This document shows, piece by piece, positions 1 through 12,174 of a stretch of DNA of 64,000 nt. The stretch is from Ananas comosus (Eukaryota > Streptophyta > Magnoliopsida > Poales > Bromeliaceae): NCBI RefSeq assembly GCF_001540865.1, contig NC_033630.1:1087147-1151146 (forward strand), given 5' to 3'. The notes below the pieces were generated by a model. That model did no database searches and had not been told where the DNA came from. It was given only the letters and a program-made list of their open reading frames with translations. The first letter of the stretch is position 1, and each line of letters opens with the position of its first letter. The position numbers and the translations under genes are program-made.

Positions 1-42
1 GAAGTGCTTTTTTCAGTCCTCGAGATAATAGAAAGAACTTAC

Positions 43-1833
43 TTTCCACCACATGTATCCACAGCCTAATCCTCCCAAGGTGGCAGCTGGTAATATAAGT
101 GTTGTTAATCCTGTGGAAAGAACGAATTCTATTAGTCAAGATTATACAGTAATTACTGCTGGAAAGTGACAGTTTTTGGCAACAATATTTTACTTTATTG
201 TTGTTTGTGTGCTTTTCTTTCACTTGAATTTTCACTGGAACCTTACAACGTACCTGTCAGGCCTGAATTTCCGCCTGAATTTCCATTGTGAACAGTCGTA
301 GAATATGTGGGAAGACGTTTCCAGACCTCCAAGAGCAACTTTTGCACCTACAAAATATAGAAGGAAACATTACAGTAAGTATAAGATTCGATGAAAAATT
401 ATAGATGCACCTACTTAATATGGAGTAAGTTCAAAAATCTAGAATTGACATAGCAATGGCACCTGACGGCCGGGACATTCCTTGATCCCCCAACATATGT
501 TTAGAATAGTAAGTTTTGTAACTTCCATTTGTATTGTCCAAATTTTAATATATCATACCATTTCATTTACCGACTTGAAACGTTTGCATGACCTTTGTTT
601 ATTTATAGCACCATAGTACAAACTTGATAAAATGAATTCTGTATATTTTTTCTAGAAATTTAACAAATATTTTATTTTTTAAAAATTGTATATGTTTGGT
701 AAATTTTAACAATTTGCCAACAATGGATTACATGAACTGTACCCGGACATGCATATGCTCAATGTGATACTTGGAAGCCTGCAGATTGCATAAGCATTTC
801 AATACATTGCTAAGAACAAGTTCCACTAGCCCAGTATTAGGTTGAGAAGATGACAATTGATCAAAATAAAAAGTTCTCTCCTAGTAGCCTTCTATTACTG
901 GAGATTTTCTCTACCAAACGACAACAGTAAATACACAATTGAGGAAAGTCAAGAGGGAGAGATACTACAGGATTGTATATGCCATGAGGAATCTACATTC
1001 CTTTCTTATATGATATTTAAAAAGTTAATAGCAAAGTGCAATTTCAACAGTCCCCTAATCTTCAAAATGCTCAATTTTAGTAATCAACAAGCACTAGTAC
1101 ACACATTACAATTCAGCGAGCATGTAAGCGACAATTAAAAGTATCCTGCATCAAGAACCACAAGTAACAACATATGCCCAACAAGCGTCTTTATATCCCA
1201 CAGTATGCAGTCGCAGAAACAATTATATAAGCACTAAGAATATCATGAATAAACCACACTAATCCCCTTAAACGTGGGTTATTCTAAAGTAAAGAGATCA
1301 CCTGAGGACCAAAACTTTCAAACCATTCATCAACAGCATCAGTTCCTTTCTCAAGAATTTCAAACAATTTAACAACAGCATCAGTTACTTTCTCTCCAGA
1401 GTTCCCCACTCCCTTGAGCGTGTCCTACACAACAATTAGACTACAATAAGTTTCTACATTTATCAATGTAAATAACTGATTCCACTACAACATCATCGAC
1501 AATGACAACGGCAATTACAGTTCAACTGAGAAATTTCATACAAATCAAAGCAAGTACATTTTATTCGGGATTAGAGAGAAGTATATAACGGAATCTGATT
1601 TCAACCTGAAGCTCCGCCAGTATATCATGCCACCTCCCATCCCGTACCAAAGTCGAACCAGCAAGCCCTAGAAAACGAGTATAAACACATCAGATCAACA
1701 TATTAAGCACTCAAATCGAATCGTGCGTTGATCCGACGAAGAAGTAAACAAATGAGCAAACAAGGGCGGGCAAATCACCTGCACCGGCCAAGAGACTGGC
1801 TCTCGAGAGCCCTATCACCACCCGCATTGCCAT
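43..1833 (-). CDS. DUF1664 family membrane protein, 5' part (runs off left edge)
   Basis: Five exons are readable: 1779-1833, about 1606-1667, 1302-1424, 254-347 and 43-110. All junctions are GT-AG and keep one frame, and the next donor is at 41-42. The protein begins MAMRVVIGLSRASLLAGAG and continues through a DGRWHDILAELQ segment and an amphipathic helix. It reaches a hydrophobic glycine-rich segment ending LGGLGCGYMWWK. This order of N-terminal hydrophobic stretch, helix, then a membrane segment ending GYMWWK is that of plant DUF1664 proteins, whose function is unknown. The start is the first of two close ATGs (MAM). The C-terminal half lies outside the window. Its 5' end faces the NSUN5 gene, leaving about 525 bp between the two start codons. 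Family assignment is by remembered similarity. Confidence 0.8.
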
Positions 1834-2358
1834 TGTTGTGCACCGTGCTCTTCTACGAAACCCTAAAAAATCCTTCTCCTCCTCTTCGTCGGGGTGATAC
1901 TCGGAGGGGTTTGGTCGTGGAAGCGAGAGCGACGAGAGAGGCGGTATTAAATTTGGTTTATATTTATAGTTATCTGAATAGGAGTTAAATTCCAATCTAA
2001 TTAAGATTAGATATAATTTAAATTAAAATTTAACATATATCGATTATGAGTCGAAATTTAATTTAAATTGAATTAGATTAGACTTATATTTAAAAATACA
2101 ATTAAATTAGAGTTCTTCAACTTTTATTGTCTTGTGGTTCGGGTCTCGTAGGACCGTCCCCATTAAATTAGACCCGACCCAGACCCAGACCCGAAATGTT
2201 GAACGGATCTCGCTTCGGGTCCGGACCTCGTATCGGATTCGGGTTCTAATCGGCAACCCAAATTACAAAACAAGCCCTTCAAAACCCTACTCGCGCGGTC
2301 CTCGACTCTCCTCCTCTCTTCACCTTCCTCTCTGGGAGAGCTCCGAGCAGAGACGATC
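1834..2358. promoter_or_regulatory. Divergent intergenic region between DUF1664 and NSUN5 starts
   Basis: About 525 bp separates two start codons pointing away from each other, so both promoters must lie here. The DUF1664 side (1960-2110) is AT-rich. The NSUN5 side (2150-2340) is GC-rich with CCCGACCC/GACCCAGACCC-type repeats and a CT-rich stretch next to the ATG. No clear TATA box was picked out. Confidence 0.5.
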
Positions 2359-5300
2359 ATGGCGCCTCCTCCTCCTCGTCGCACGGGGGTTGCGAAGCGG
2401 CGTATGAGGAGCAAGGACGCGGCGGAGAGATCAGCCTACTTCGCTCGGAGGGAGGCGGCGGCGGTGCTCCGCCGCGTGCTCCGCGGGGACGCGCGGCGAC
2501 GCGCCACCGCTTCAATCAAGTCGCTCGTCTATTCCCCCTCCGTTCGCAACAAAAAGGCCACACTAGCGCTCGTTTGCCAAACCCTAAAGTGTAATTATGA
2601 GTCTTAAACCTTACTCTCCATTGCCCTGTTGTATCGATCGTCTCTTAATCACATATTAAATCGCGCGACATTGTATTTTGTTCTTTTGATCGCTATGAAA
2701 CTAGGTTTGTGATAGCGGAACCTTTTACCTATCTTTTACACTAGAACTTCCTTGTTGGTCTATATGTTTTCTACAGTAATTTTCTTAGATTTGATAAAAA
2801 TAGGCTGGTGTAATTTGGTTAGCTCGGATGTTGCATATTTAGCTGCTTTTTAGTTTTGTTAATGTTTGTGTTTGTGATATAGAGAGGAAGCCCTGTCGTT
2901 CTTCCCGGTGTTATTAACAATGCTGATTCTTTGATTTTTTTTTTTTTTTTTGGTGTCATGATTTTACAAGAGATTTTAGTGTATAATGCAAGTTTTGATG
3001 ATTACTACCTGCTGTTACCCATGCTTTTATTTAGCAATTTAATCCCTGATTATGTTTTCTGACCCTCTGCGTTTGCTAGTTATGGTGTATTGGCATACCA
3101 TCATTAGACATGCTCTAAAGTCTAAACAAAACATTTTGCTGTGTTGTATGCAGTCATATGTGTCATCCTGTTCTCTTTATATTTTGGTAGTCAAATCTGA
3201 TTTTTGTTTTTTTTGTTTTTCTCTCTCCTTTGCCTTATGATTCAGATCTCCCGCTTCTTAAGGATGCTTTAAGAGAATCTGATATACTGAGCAACAAGTG
3301 GAAGGTGAAGAAATATTTATTTCCTTTCTTTCATTATTTGCTATCCCTAATTAATTTCTGTGGGACACACTATATTTTTGCATTCTACTTGTGTTATCTG
3401 TCAGTACAGATGCTTATGCTGTTGCTTGAATTCTGGTTGTTCATTTGGTATTGTCTCTTGTTTCTTGCAGAAACAGGAGGAATTAATATATGTAACTGCT
3501 TATGATATTCTGTTCGGGCAGGTGTGTACCTTATTTTTTCTGTTTCTTAATAAATTCTCAATAGAGTTACCGGCTGTACCTAGCATAATTGGCTAAGGGT
3601 CTGATGGTTAGTATCCGAGGTCCTAAATTCGAAGCCTAATTGCTTCACATTTCTAGTTGAACTCATTTCTAAAAAAATGAACAAAGTGAATAGCACGGTA
3701 CCTTTATCTCTCAAAACAAAAAAAAATCTCAATTAAGTTGATATCTGACCAGATTAATGTTGTGAATGACTGTCGAAAATTGCAGCACATATTTTCCAAC
3801 TCAAGATCTTTTCATTTCATGAACCAATGGAAAGTGCTAACTGGTGGATTTGGTTGCTGACTATTCTTAGGATGTGATCTTTTGGGCCCTTTAATTAATC
3901 TATGCTCCTAAAATTGTACTGATTTAGAGTGATTTCTTTTAGGATATTGCAATTTCTGGCTCTGTTGAAAAGTTTCTTATGCTCCATAAAGGCTCTCTTC
4001 AGTCATCTTTAGCACAACTTTGCACCGCAAGGAAAGTCAAGTGTGTTGCAGATTTACTCCTGGATAAGCATTCGCCTGGTATTCACTGTTGCACTTGAGT
4101 CATATAATATGTTCGGTGCTAGAACTTGACCTTTAACTATTACTAGTGGGGTCCTGAATGACTCGTAAGTTTGCCTTCCCTAACAGACTAACCTGTATGC
4201 TTTGTTGACTGTAGTTCTAAGTTCGTGATTTTGGAGAATGCCCTTAACTAATATCTATAACTTTTGTTTTGTCATAATGTGGCACTCAGTCTGCATATCA
4301 ATTAGTGGGCAAATTAATAAAATATATTTTGAAGTTCAGGATATTGAAGAAGAATTCTCTTTCAATTATGCACACTATTTTGCTTATAAAGGAGTCAGGA
4401 ACATAACTTGAATGCTACTTCTTAGTTGTGATTCCATGCTTATGGCAGCTGTTTTCTTGGCCTTGCAGATTTAGGCAAACCTCGATATGTGCGCATTAAC
4501 ACACTGAAAATTGATACTGAGTCTGTTATACAAGAATTTGGAAAAATAACAATGGTAATCTCTCTTCCACACACTTATTTTTTTAATCCATTGTCTCCTG
4601 CTATTTTGCTCGGTTTTCCTTCCGAATTGAAAGTGAAAATAGAACTTGTGTAACTGATATTTTTCATGGTGCGAAGAGCATATCGTGCGTACCAGAACTT
4701 CTTGTGCCAATAGTAGAACAACAAGCAAAGTTGACACTCAAAATTATATACAGCAAACTCCATTCATAGGTTTTGCAAGCTATGGAACTGCATCTGCTCT
4801 TGTAAAAGGAAACAAGTTCTCCTGAAACACATAGAATATAGGATGATTTCTTGTGTGAGTTTACAAATGGATGCATGATTGCCTGCTAATGTGACTTTCA
4901 TTTATTGTATTTTATTTTTGAGGACAAGTTTTCTATTGGATAGTTGGTCATGCTTACAAATTGGTACTCTGGACCTCTGGGCAGGTCAGAAAAGATGACA
5001 TGGTTCCCGACATGTTGGTTCTCCCAGCAGGGATTGATTTGCATGACCATCCTTTGGTTGTCAATGGTAGCGTATTTTTGCAGGTAAGCTGCTTGAATAT
5101 AATTCCACTGTTTTTTGGTTTCTCTTATCCATTATTTGCTCTCTTTGTTTTCTATTGCCTTCTCAAGAAATCTGCTTCAGATTATGGCTAGATATTTTGA
5201 AGAACAATTTCACAGAAAAAGAATATTCGTCCCCCTTCAGTGTATGTAAAAGGTCTTGATAACATTCTTGAAGTTTACAACTTGTTAGCAATTAATCCCT

Positions 5301-5537
5301 TCTATTGAAACAAACAAAACGAGGAGGCCATTAATATATAGGAGGAAATATCTATACAATCCTTATATCCACTTCATCTGCAATAGAGTATTAAGCTTCA
5401 GTTCTCTTTTGTTTCCTTCCCGGTAAGAAATAGTTCAACATTAATCTTTCTAAGTAGATAAGTTTGAATATTGTCGCGCTTTGTTCCTAATGTTTTATCA
5501 TCTCTTAATGCAGGTAAAGCGATCGAGCAGGGGATAG
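2359..5537 (+). pseudogene. NSUN5: NSUN5-type rRNA cytosine-5 methyltransferase, N-terminal exons only
   Basis: Six in-frame exons are seen: 2359-2590, 3246-3304, 3471-3521, 3943-4078, 4469-4554 and 4985-5083. The product has the family hallmarks AERSAYFARREAA, a KSLVYSPSVRNKKATLALVC segment, LPLLKDALRESDIL, ELIYVTAYDILFGQ, RYVRINTLK and NGSVFLQ. NSUN5 (yeast Rcm1) methylates a cytosine in large-subunit rRNA in the nucleolus. After NGSVFLQ the family continues GKASSMVA and then the SAM-binding DACxAPGNKT core. Here the next acceptor (5513/5514) opens a few degenerate codons resembling that start, then a stop at 5535-5537, and no core follows. The C-terminal exons reappear at 14325. The locus is therefore split and incomplete. 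Whether this is a real rearrangement or an assembly join cannot be decided here. Confidence 0.8.
3585..3725 (+). mobile_element. SINE-like element in NSUN5 intron 3
   Basis: About 140 bp lies inside the intron after exon 3. The 5' part has a box-A-like TGGCTAAGGGTCTG and, some 40 bp on, a box-B-like AAATTCGAAGCCT, spaced as in a tRNA-derived pol III promoter. The 3' part ends in a T-rich stretch, CTCTCAAAAC and poly-A. A second copy lies at 50005-50160. The 3' end resembles the LINE 3' end at 53160-53240. Confidence 0.5.
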
Positions 5538-6116
5538 CTTATGTGCTTATGCTTGTTGCACTGCTTATTATTTATCTTACCCATTAATTAATGCTTTATG
5601 GCTGCATTTGTCATCCTTATTTTTTTCGTACATTCCTCGTCCCTATTATTGGAATATTTGTCGCAACATGTACATTTCCAAGTTTGTAATTCTTGTAAAC
5701 TAGAGTTGAAAGCCTAGTTATGGCAAAGTGTGGAATTTTTTTTTGTTTTGGTACTTTTAAGTATAGGGAAGGACCCTATATTATATGTATGTAACTTTTT
5801 TTTCATTCTTTGTATTTGTAACACTTTGTGATTTAATTCCACATGTTGTATCTTTTGCCCGTGCAATCCTATCGAGGCTCCAAGTCAATACATTACAAAA
5901 TTAACTATCCCAACTAAGCCATCCATTTCCTAAATCCTTTCATCAACCACACAAACAAGAAGGAAAAAAAAAAAAAAAAAAAAGAAGAAATCTCCTGGGA
6001 TTGTATCAAAATTCCATAGAGCATTTTTGGACTAATTGGAACCCTCCTACTAATGAAGAATCTCAAATTTACTATTCACAGGACAAGAGAAATGAAAAAA
6101 GTTCAACAAAGATTGA
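5538..6116. other. Gene-free stretch after the NSUN5 break
   Basis: No coding exon is visible on either strand. The sequence is T-rich and resembles a 3' UTR (many TGTAA/TTTGTA motifs), followed by a poly-A run near 5964-5982. I looked here for the missing NSUN5 catalytic exon and did not find it. Confidence 0.5.
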
Positions 6117-6362
6117 GAGAGAGAGAGAGAGAGAGAACTAGCTCTTAGGATCTTGGGACCGCTGAAGATCGTCGCCATGCGCCGGGTGGCCTGGGAATTT
6201 CAGTGTCAGCAGCCATGAGAGAGAGAGAGAGAACTAGCTCTTAGGATCTTGGGACGCTGAAGATCGTCGCCATGCGCCGGGTGGCCTGGGGATAGAGAGA
6301 GAACTAGCTCTTAGGATCTTGGGACGCTGAAGATCGTCGCCATGCGCCGGGTGGCCTGGGGA
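6117..6362. repeat. Three-copy tandem repeat linked by (GA)n
   Basis: A unit of about 55 bp (AACTAGCTCTTAGGATCTTG ... CCGGGTGGCCTGGG) occurs three times, near 6136, 6230 and 6308, with a (GA)n tract before each copy. The first and third copies are followed by the same TTTCAGTGTCAGCAGCCAT segment. Spacing differs (about 94 and 78 bp), so successive copies fall in different reading frames of the gene on the minus strand. Confidence 0.85.
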
Positions 6363-6951
6363 TTTCAGTGTCAGCAGCCATTTGAGCCCTGGCTCATGCT
6401 CGACTACCGCTGGAGATCGTCGCCGTGCGCCGGGTGGCGGCGTAGCCTGAGGGCCTTCATGAGTTTCTCCTGCACGGCGCCGTTTTTTAAGCAGTCTAAA
6501 ACCAACGAAGAAAGCGGCGGCGATGACTGTCACGGCGGCGACTGTCGCAGCCGCGATGGCGGCTTTGCTGAATTGTTCAGAAGTTTCGGATCCTTCAATG
6601 ATTGCTTCATTGCATTCATCGTTCGCTTCATCGCATTCATCGTTGCGAGGCAATGTACTGCCGCCGTGGCCACCACCCTTCGGTCTTTTCTTAGTTCTAC
6701 AACAAATTGAAGATCGAGAGTGATCAAGGATAGTTCTGACTAATTAACAAGTAAAAAATTCTTCTATACTTATACCTGTTTCTTGTTTGTCGCCTAAGAC
6801 GGATTTTCTTGAACAACCTGAAGCTCACGTACCATGCCAGCGTAATTGATATTGCAATCACTGAGGATCTCCCCTTTCGAATCTTGATAGCAGGGCCTCG
6901 ACGTTTCTTTGCATGGATCAGTGGCAACATACCGCCGCTGCCGCCCCCCAT
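6234..6951 (-). CDS. Unrecognised protein with two membrane segments
   Basis: Two exons (6776-6951 and 6234-6696) join in frame to give about 212 residues. The ATG directly follows a good acceptor (CATGCAG), which suggests an intron in the 5' UTR. Residues about 27-46 (SSVIAISITLAWYVSFRLF) and 95-120 (a run of A, V, I, T ending FFVGFRLL) look like membrane spans. Each is followed by a basic patch (KKIRLRRQ and KKRRRAGE), so the two halves may be an internal duplication. Between them is an acidic stretch (NDECDEANDECNEA). The C terminus is encoded by the repeat at 6117-6362 and reads two of its copies in different frames. I do not recognise the family. It lies inside the foreign block between the NSUN5 halves. 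Confidence 0.5.
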
Positions 6952-7983
6952 CTTGACCCTGCATGCATGAATGAAAGAGAGAGTGAGAGATGGTGTTCTC
7001 TGCACCTCCTCTTAACAGTTCTTCAGGAGGCATGAAATCTCTTCTCTGCACCTCCTATTTGACTTCAAACCAACACCTCACAAGTCACAACTCTCAATAC
7101 TAAAGAAGATTTCTTTTTTTTCTATGTGTCAAATGTAGCTTTCGATTTAATACTGCACATGTAAAGATTTATATAGTACAATTCACCAATAGGCGAGAAT
7201 TTATCAATACAACAATTAGGAAATAGAGGTAAGAATCTGGCTAATGATTCTTGGAAAAAAATGGAAACATGAATACACAACTGTTGGTGAATCAACACCA
7301 ATCAAGAGTCAATAGAGCATTGACTGTGACAGTGAGATCAAGATGAATTTGACGAGAAATCAGGCTACAGATTCCCAAAGAAGGACAATGTAATCATGCT
7401 CAATAACAGAATCATACATCCTTATATCAGACAACACAAGCACGATTAAGAAGATAATTAACAGTTCAAAAACTAGACATGCTAATTATACATATTAATG
7501 AACTAATATCAGCAAAAGAGGCTTTATCAAATCTTATTCAAATCTTTGACTCTTCGGATTAAGCATAGATAATTCAAAGACTCGTAAACAAACCACAGAT
7601 CTAAACAGCTATATATTTCTAAAGAAAGAACAGCTATTAACATGCATAAAACAGAATCATATGCTGATATCAAACTGGACCATCATGATTCAAAAGATAA
7701 CATTCTAGTGAAAATCATCAAAGGAGTCTTCTCAAATCCTATTCGAATCTTTGAATCTTCGGATCAAGCACAAATAGATCAAAAACTAGTACAAGAACCA
7801 CAAAGACCTAAAAATTTCGGTAATCCAACTGAAAATGCTTTACCCTAACAACACTAACGATCAAATTGTAAAATAGTTAGGGTTTCTCCCATTGAGATTC
7901 ATCAAATGATCAAATCAATGATAAAAAGAAGCAATCTCCAGTTCCGATTAAAGGAAACCGCGAAGAGGAGATGTTTACCTTCA

Positions 7984-8094
7984 ATTCGCTCAGGTTTTCT
8001 AGATCCTTGCGAAGCCAAGATTATGAGGGGAGACACAGAGAAGTTCCTTGTGAAGCCTCGGAGAGAGAGAGAGAGAGAGAGTTGTGAAGCCTCG

Positions 8095-8131
<37 letters not shown>

Positions 8132-8150
8132 GGAGGGTTATATTTATACC
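7984..8150 (-). other. Probable 5' UTR exon and promoter-proximal (GA)n of the minus-strand gene
   Basis: Read on the minus strand, this is a CT-rich leader with two copies of a CCGAGGCTTCACAA unit, each next to a (CT)n tract (plus-strand (GA)n at about 8060-8077 and 8096-8130). A clean donor follows (AATTGAAG|GTAAAC at about 7983). The next acceptor on that strand that leads to an ORF is the one directly before the ATG at 6951. The pairing is inferred. A (CT)n leader is common in plant 5' UTRs. Confidence 0.4.
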
Positions 8151-8994
8151 CAATCTGAAATGCGGAGTGGGCGGGAGAGGGACTGAGGGAGGTGGTGACT
8201 TTTTGCAACTTAGTCCTTAAATATTTGTGTATTTCAATAAAGGCACTATGTTGCTGTTTACCTTTATATAAACCATATTCTTCACAACCTTTCTTACACT
8301 TTATAATTATAAGTAATAATAATTAAATTAGAACCCCGAAGGAACCAAATGTGTGCAAATTACTATTTCAAACATAAAATATGAATTTTTTAAATGATTA
8401 TAAAATATTTAGTATTATAAATTTTTCTTAGGGCTACAAAAAAAATTTATTATAACTTTTCCTAAAAATCCTACTAAATAGTGCTTTATTAAATAACATT
8501 TTATTATATAATGGATTCTTAGTTTTCAAAAATTATGATAATAATTTATATAAGAAGTCAAGTATATTTTTTATATAATTTATACTTACAATCTCATAAA
8601 TATTCAAAAATATTATTTTATATTTACGTCGATTCAAACAAAAAAAAAATTTTGAGATTTGCTTTAACATTAATATGTGGGTTTACTTGTGCTGTAGCAA
8701 GAGAAGTAGGTTAAAAGGTAGTCTTATTCTTCAACAATATTAGTTGATTGGAGTGGTGGAACATGAAATATCCATAATTATATAGGTTTGGGTGCCTGCT
8801 TAACCACTTTAGAATAGCTTCTCTACTTGAGAAGTAGAGCCCAGTTGTTTGGCAAAACATAAGTTTGAATATTCCGCTTGTAATAGGAAGCTGCAATGAT
8901 GCTGAAAAGCATAAGCTTTAGTTTGAAGCTTGTACTTCTATGCATCTGCACCGAGGTTTGTGTTATAAATTTGTGTTTGGCTTTGTAATTATAG
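8151..8994. other. AT-rich gene-free stretch
   Basis: AT-rich sequence without convincing exons on either strand. The missing 5' exons of the GUF1 fragment (transit peptide and P-loop) were looked for here and not seen. Confidence 0.5.
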
Positions 8995-11900
8995 GTGGAA
9001 AGAGAAAGGGGGATCACAGTTAAGGCGCAAACAGCAACCATGTTCCACTAACACACCGTTGGTGGCACTAATTCTTCTGATAAACAAGATTCCCCAAGTT
9101 TTCTACTAAATCTCATCGACACTCCGGGTCACGTGGACTTCAGCTACGAGGTCTCAAGATCTCTTGCGGCTTGCCAGGGTGCTCTTTTAGTAGTTGATGC
9201 TGCCCAAGGAGTCCAAGCACAAACAGTGGTTAATTTTCATCTTGCATTCGAGTCGAACCTAACCATAATCCCTGTAATTAACAAAATTGATCAGCCTACT
9301 GCTGATCCTGAACGTGTTAAATCTCAATTAATGTCTCTATTTGATCTTGATCCTGAAGATGCTCTTCTCACTTCTGCGAAGACCGGTAAAGGCCTTGACC
9401 AAGTCCTGCCTGCTGTTATAGAGCGAATACCTTCTCCAGATGGAAAGCGTGTGATTCACCTTTACGGATGCTTTTATTAGATTCGTACTACGATGAATAT
9501 AAAGGAGTGATCTGCCATGTCGCTGTTGTTGATGGTGCTCTTCGAAAAGGCGATAAGATTGGTTCAGCTGCAATCTCACAGACTTATGAGGTTCTAGATG
9601 TGGGTATAATGCACCCAGAACTTACCTCGACTGGAGTTCTATTCACTGGACAAGTTGGTTATGTTGTAAGTGGTATGCATTCAACAAAAGAGGCACTTGT
9701 TGGCGATACGCTTTACCATGCCCAGTTCACAGTAGACCCACTCCCAGGTGCGGCACTGCATCTTATTGCTTTTCGAAGTTATGATTATTTACAAAGTTAG
9801 GCCCTGATCTTTGACCGTTGATTTCAATTCCATCCCTATAGTTTCAATTGCACCAGTTTAGTCTTTGATGCCATCTGAAGGAGTGCCATGCCAGCACAAC
9901 TATCGGACAGCTCAAGTCAAAAAGATTTAAGGACAAAATTAAAATCCGAGAAAATTTTCAGTGTTGAAATTTAAACAGAGATCGAACTAGAGGGACCAAG
10001 TTGAAGCTCTGAAGATATTAAATTTGGGGTTGAACTTTAGGGACTTTAGTCTTACAATCACAAATGCGAGTCACATTTAAGTAAACTAAATTTGTAGTTA
10101 ACCCTTGAAATCAAGTTTTTCTTTTGTTGGGAGCATAACCAATAAAATTTAGTATCTTTATGAGATTTGGCTGGTAATCAAGGAGTTTGTAGCATTTTAG
10201 TTACAATCAGTCTTTCAGGTTTCAAGCCTGCGAAGCATATGGTGTTCTCTGGTCTCTATCCGGCTGATGGATCTGATTTTGATGCTCTTAACCATGCAAT
10301 AGAGAGACTGACATGCAATGATGCGAGTGTATCAGTCATGAAAGAGACCAGTACTGCACTAGGCATGGGATTTAGGTACTTTTCTCATGCATTTAATATA
10401 CCATTTTGTTTCTTCTTCTTTTTTCTGTTGTACTTCCACATATAGATTTTGCATATGAGTGTCATATCTCATCATCTCATGGGCAGGTGTGGCTTCCTGG
10501 GTTTGCTTCACATGGATGTCTTTCATCAACGGCTTGAACAAGTATAGTATCTCTTTCTCTGCTTGTTTGTTCTTGGTTTTGGGAATCTTGCTGTTATTCA
10601 ACCATTCATTGATCAAACCTCTGTTTCCATTATCTAACCTCTATTTTTATTGACTCGATGTTCTCCCAAATTCATCCAATCTAGTAACCGTGTAAATCAA
10701 ATTAGGACTTATGACTAACTTTTCCTTGACACTTTTTGGTACTATATACATAATATAGGAATATGGAGCTCGAGTAATATCAACAATACCAACCGTACCG
10801 TATATTTTTGAGTATGCAGATGGAAGGTACGATTTACTGTGTAATATTAGATTAGCAACCTATAAACTTAATTATGTCATCCAATTCTGCTTTCCTTTTT
10901 CAGTAAAATACAAGTCCAGAATCCTGCTGCACTGGCTTCAAATCCTGGAAAACGTGTAACTGCTTGTTGGGAGCCGGCTGTTATTGCGACTATTATTATT
11001 CCTAGTGAGTAAGCTCTGCTTCCTTATTCTTATACTCTTCGAGACTTCCTCTGATGCATGCTATTTGCTTATCTTAAATGACCATTTCGAGTTTTATCAT
11101 ATAACTATTCCATACATATTCAGGTATGTGGGACCTATTATTACACCTTTGTTCAGAAAGAAGTGGAGAGCAGCTAGAATATTCATTCATTGACAGGTAA
11201 TATTTGTTAAAGATAAATGGATATTGATTTCGTTTACTTGTATGCTCTTTTATATTTGGTAATTCATTATAACTTGCAGTCAACGTGCTCTTATGAAATA
11301 TCGGTTGCCACTGAGGGAAATTATTGTGGACTTCTACAATGAATTGAAAAGTATAACATCTCGATATGCCACCTTTGATTACGAAGATTCTGAGTAAGTC
11401 TTTGCTTACACTCTCAACCCGCCAGTTTGTATAGAAGTGACATTCATACTCTCAACTTTGTTGAGTGTTATTCTTGTTTATTGATGTTTCTTTTTTCCCG
11501 TTGTGTGGTCTTAGTGATTAGCAACTCGTGAAATCTGAACTCTCAAAGCCTCATGTTTATAAGATATGCATCATTTAATGAAGCAGCAATATATTCTAAA
11601 AATCGTAGAATTGTCCATTGTTTTTCTAATGTCTGTTGTATCTTGACATTTTCACTTTTTTTTATCTCACTTGACAGGTACCAAAAATCAGATCTGGTAA
11701 AACTGGACGTCCTCCTCAATGGCCAACCTGTCGATGCTATGGCAACTATAGTTCATAGTCTGAAGGCGCAAAGGGTCGGCCGTGGATTGGTGGATAAACT
11801 TAAGAAGTTGATAGACAGACAAATGTTTGACATAACCATACAAGCGGCAATTGGTTCCAAAGTTGTTGCCAGGGAAACGTAAGACATTAACACATCTTAT

Positions 11901-12174
11901 AGAATTATATTGGAAATTTTTGTGGTAAACCTTGAAAATTTCCTTTTCATTTAGGGAAAAAATAACAGAAAAAGGAAATCTCTATGTTATATATTCTGCA
12001 TCTTACAGCCTCTCAGCGATGAGAAAGAATGTTCTAGCAAAATGCTATGGTGGTGATGTCACTCGGAAGAAGAAGCTTTTGGAAAAGCAGAAGGAAGGGA
12101 AGAAACGCATGAAGCACATTGGCTCTGTCGATATACCACAAGAAGCATTTCATGAGCTGTTCAAGATCTCTTGA
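8995..12174 (+). pseudogene. GUF1: GUF1 (mitochondrial/plastid EF4-LepA GTPase) pseudogene, 5' truncated
   Basis: Nine exon blocks are seen: 8995-9747, 10219-10375, 10487-10541, 10759-10826, 10904-11008, 11124-11196, 11280-11393, 11679-11878 and 12009-12174. They encode VERERGITVKAQTATM, the DTPGHVDF (G3) and NKID (G4) motifs, the EF4 C-terminal fold and the ending [19 protein letters not shown]4/LepA is a ribosome-bound GTPase acting on stalled or back-translocating organellar ribosomes. The transit peptide and P-loop exons are absent. Three lesions are visible: a TAA at 9049-9051, a frameshift near 9445-9452 (reading resumes as [18 protein letters not shown]), and a one-base insertion near 11140-11146 before CSERSGEQLEYSFIDS. 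Splice sites are otherwise intact, so decay looks recent, or some indels are assembly errors. Confidence 0.85.
9795..10150. repeat. MITE-like element in a GUF1 intron
   Basis: It fills the intron after the first exon block. Both ends carry an 'AGTCCCTAAAG'/'TTTAGTC' type sequence in opposite orientation, and the centre has a GTGCCATGCCAGCACAAC segment. A related element with TGCTATGCCAGCACCA lies in a PP2C intron (22445-22810). The ends are imperfect and no target duplication was verified. Confidence 0.4.

Noticed and set aside
857..1138. 93-codon plus-strand ORF
   Set aside because: Lies in an intron of the DUF1664 gene on the other strand, with no coding character.
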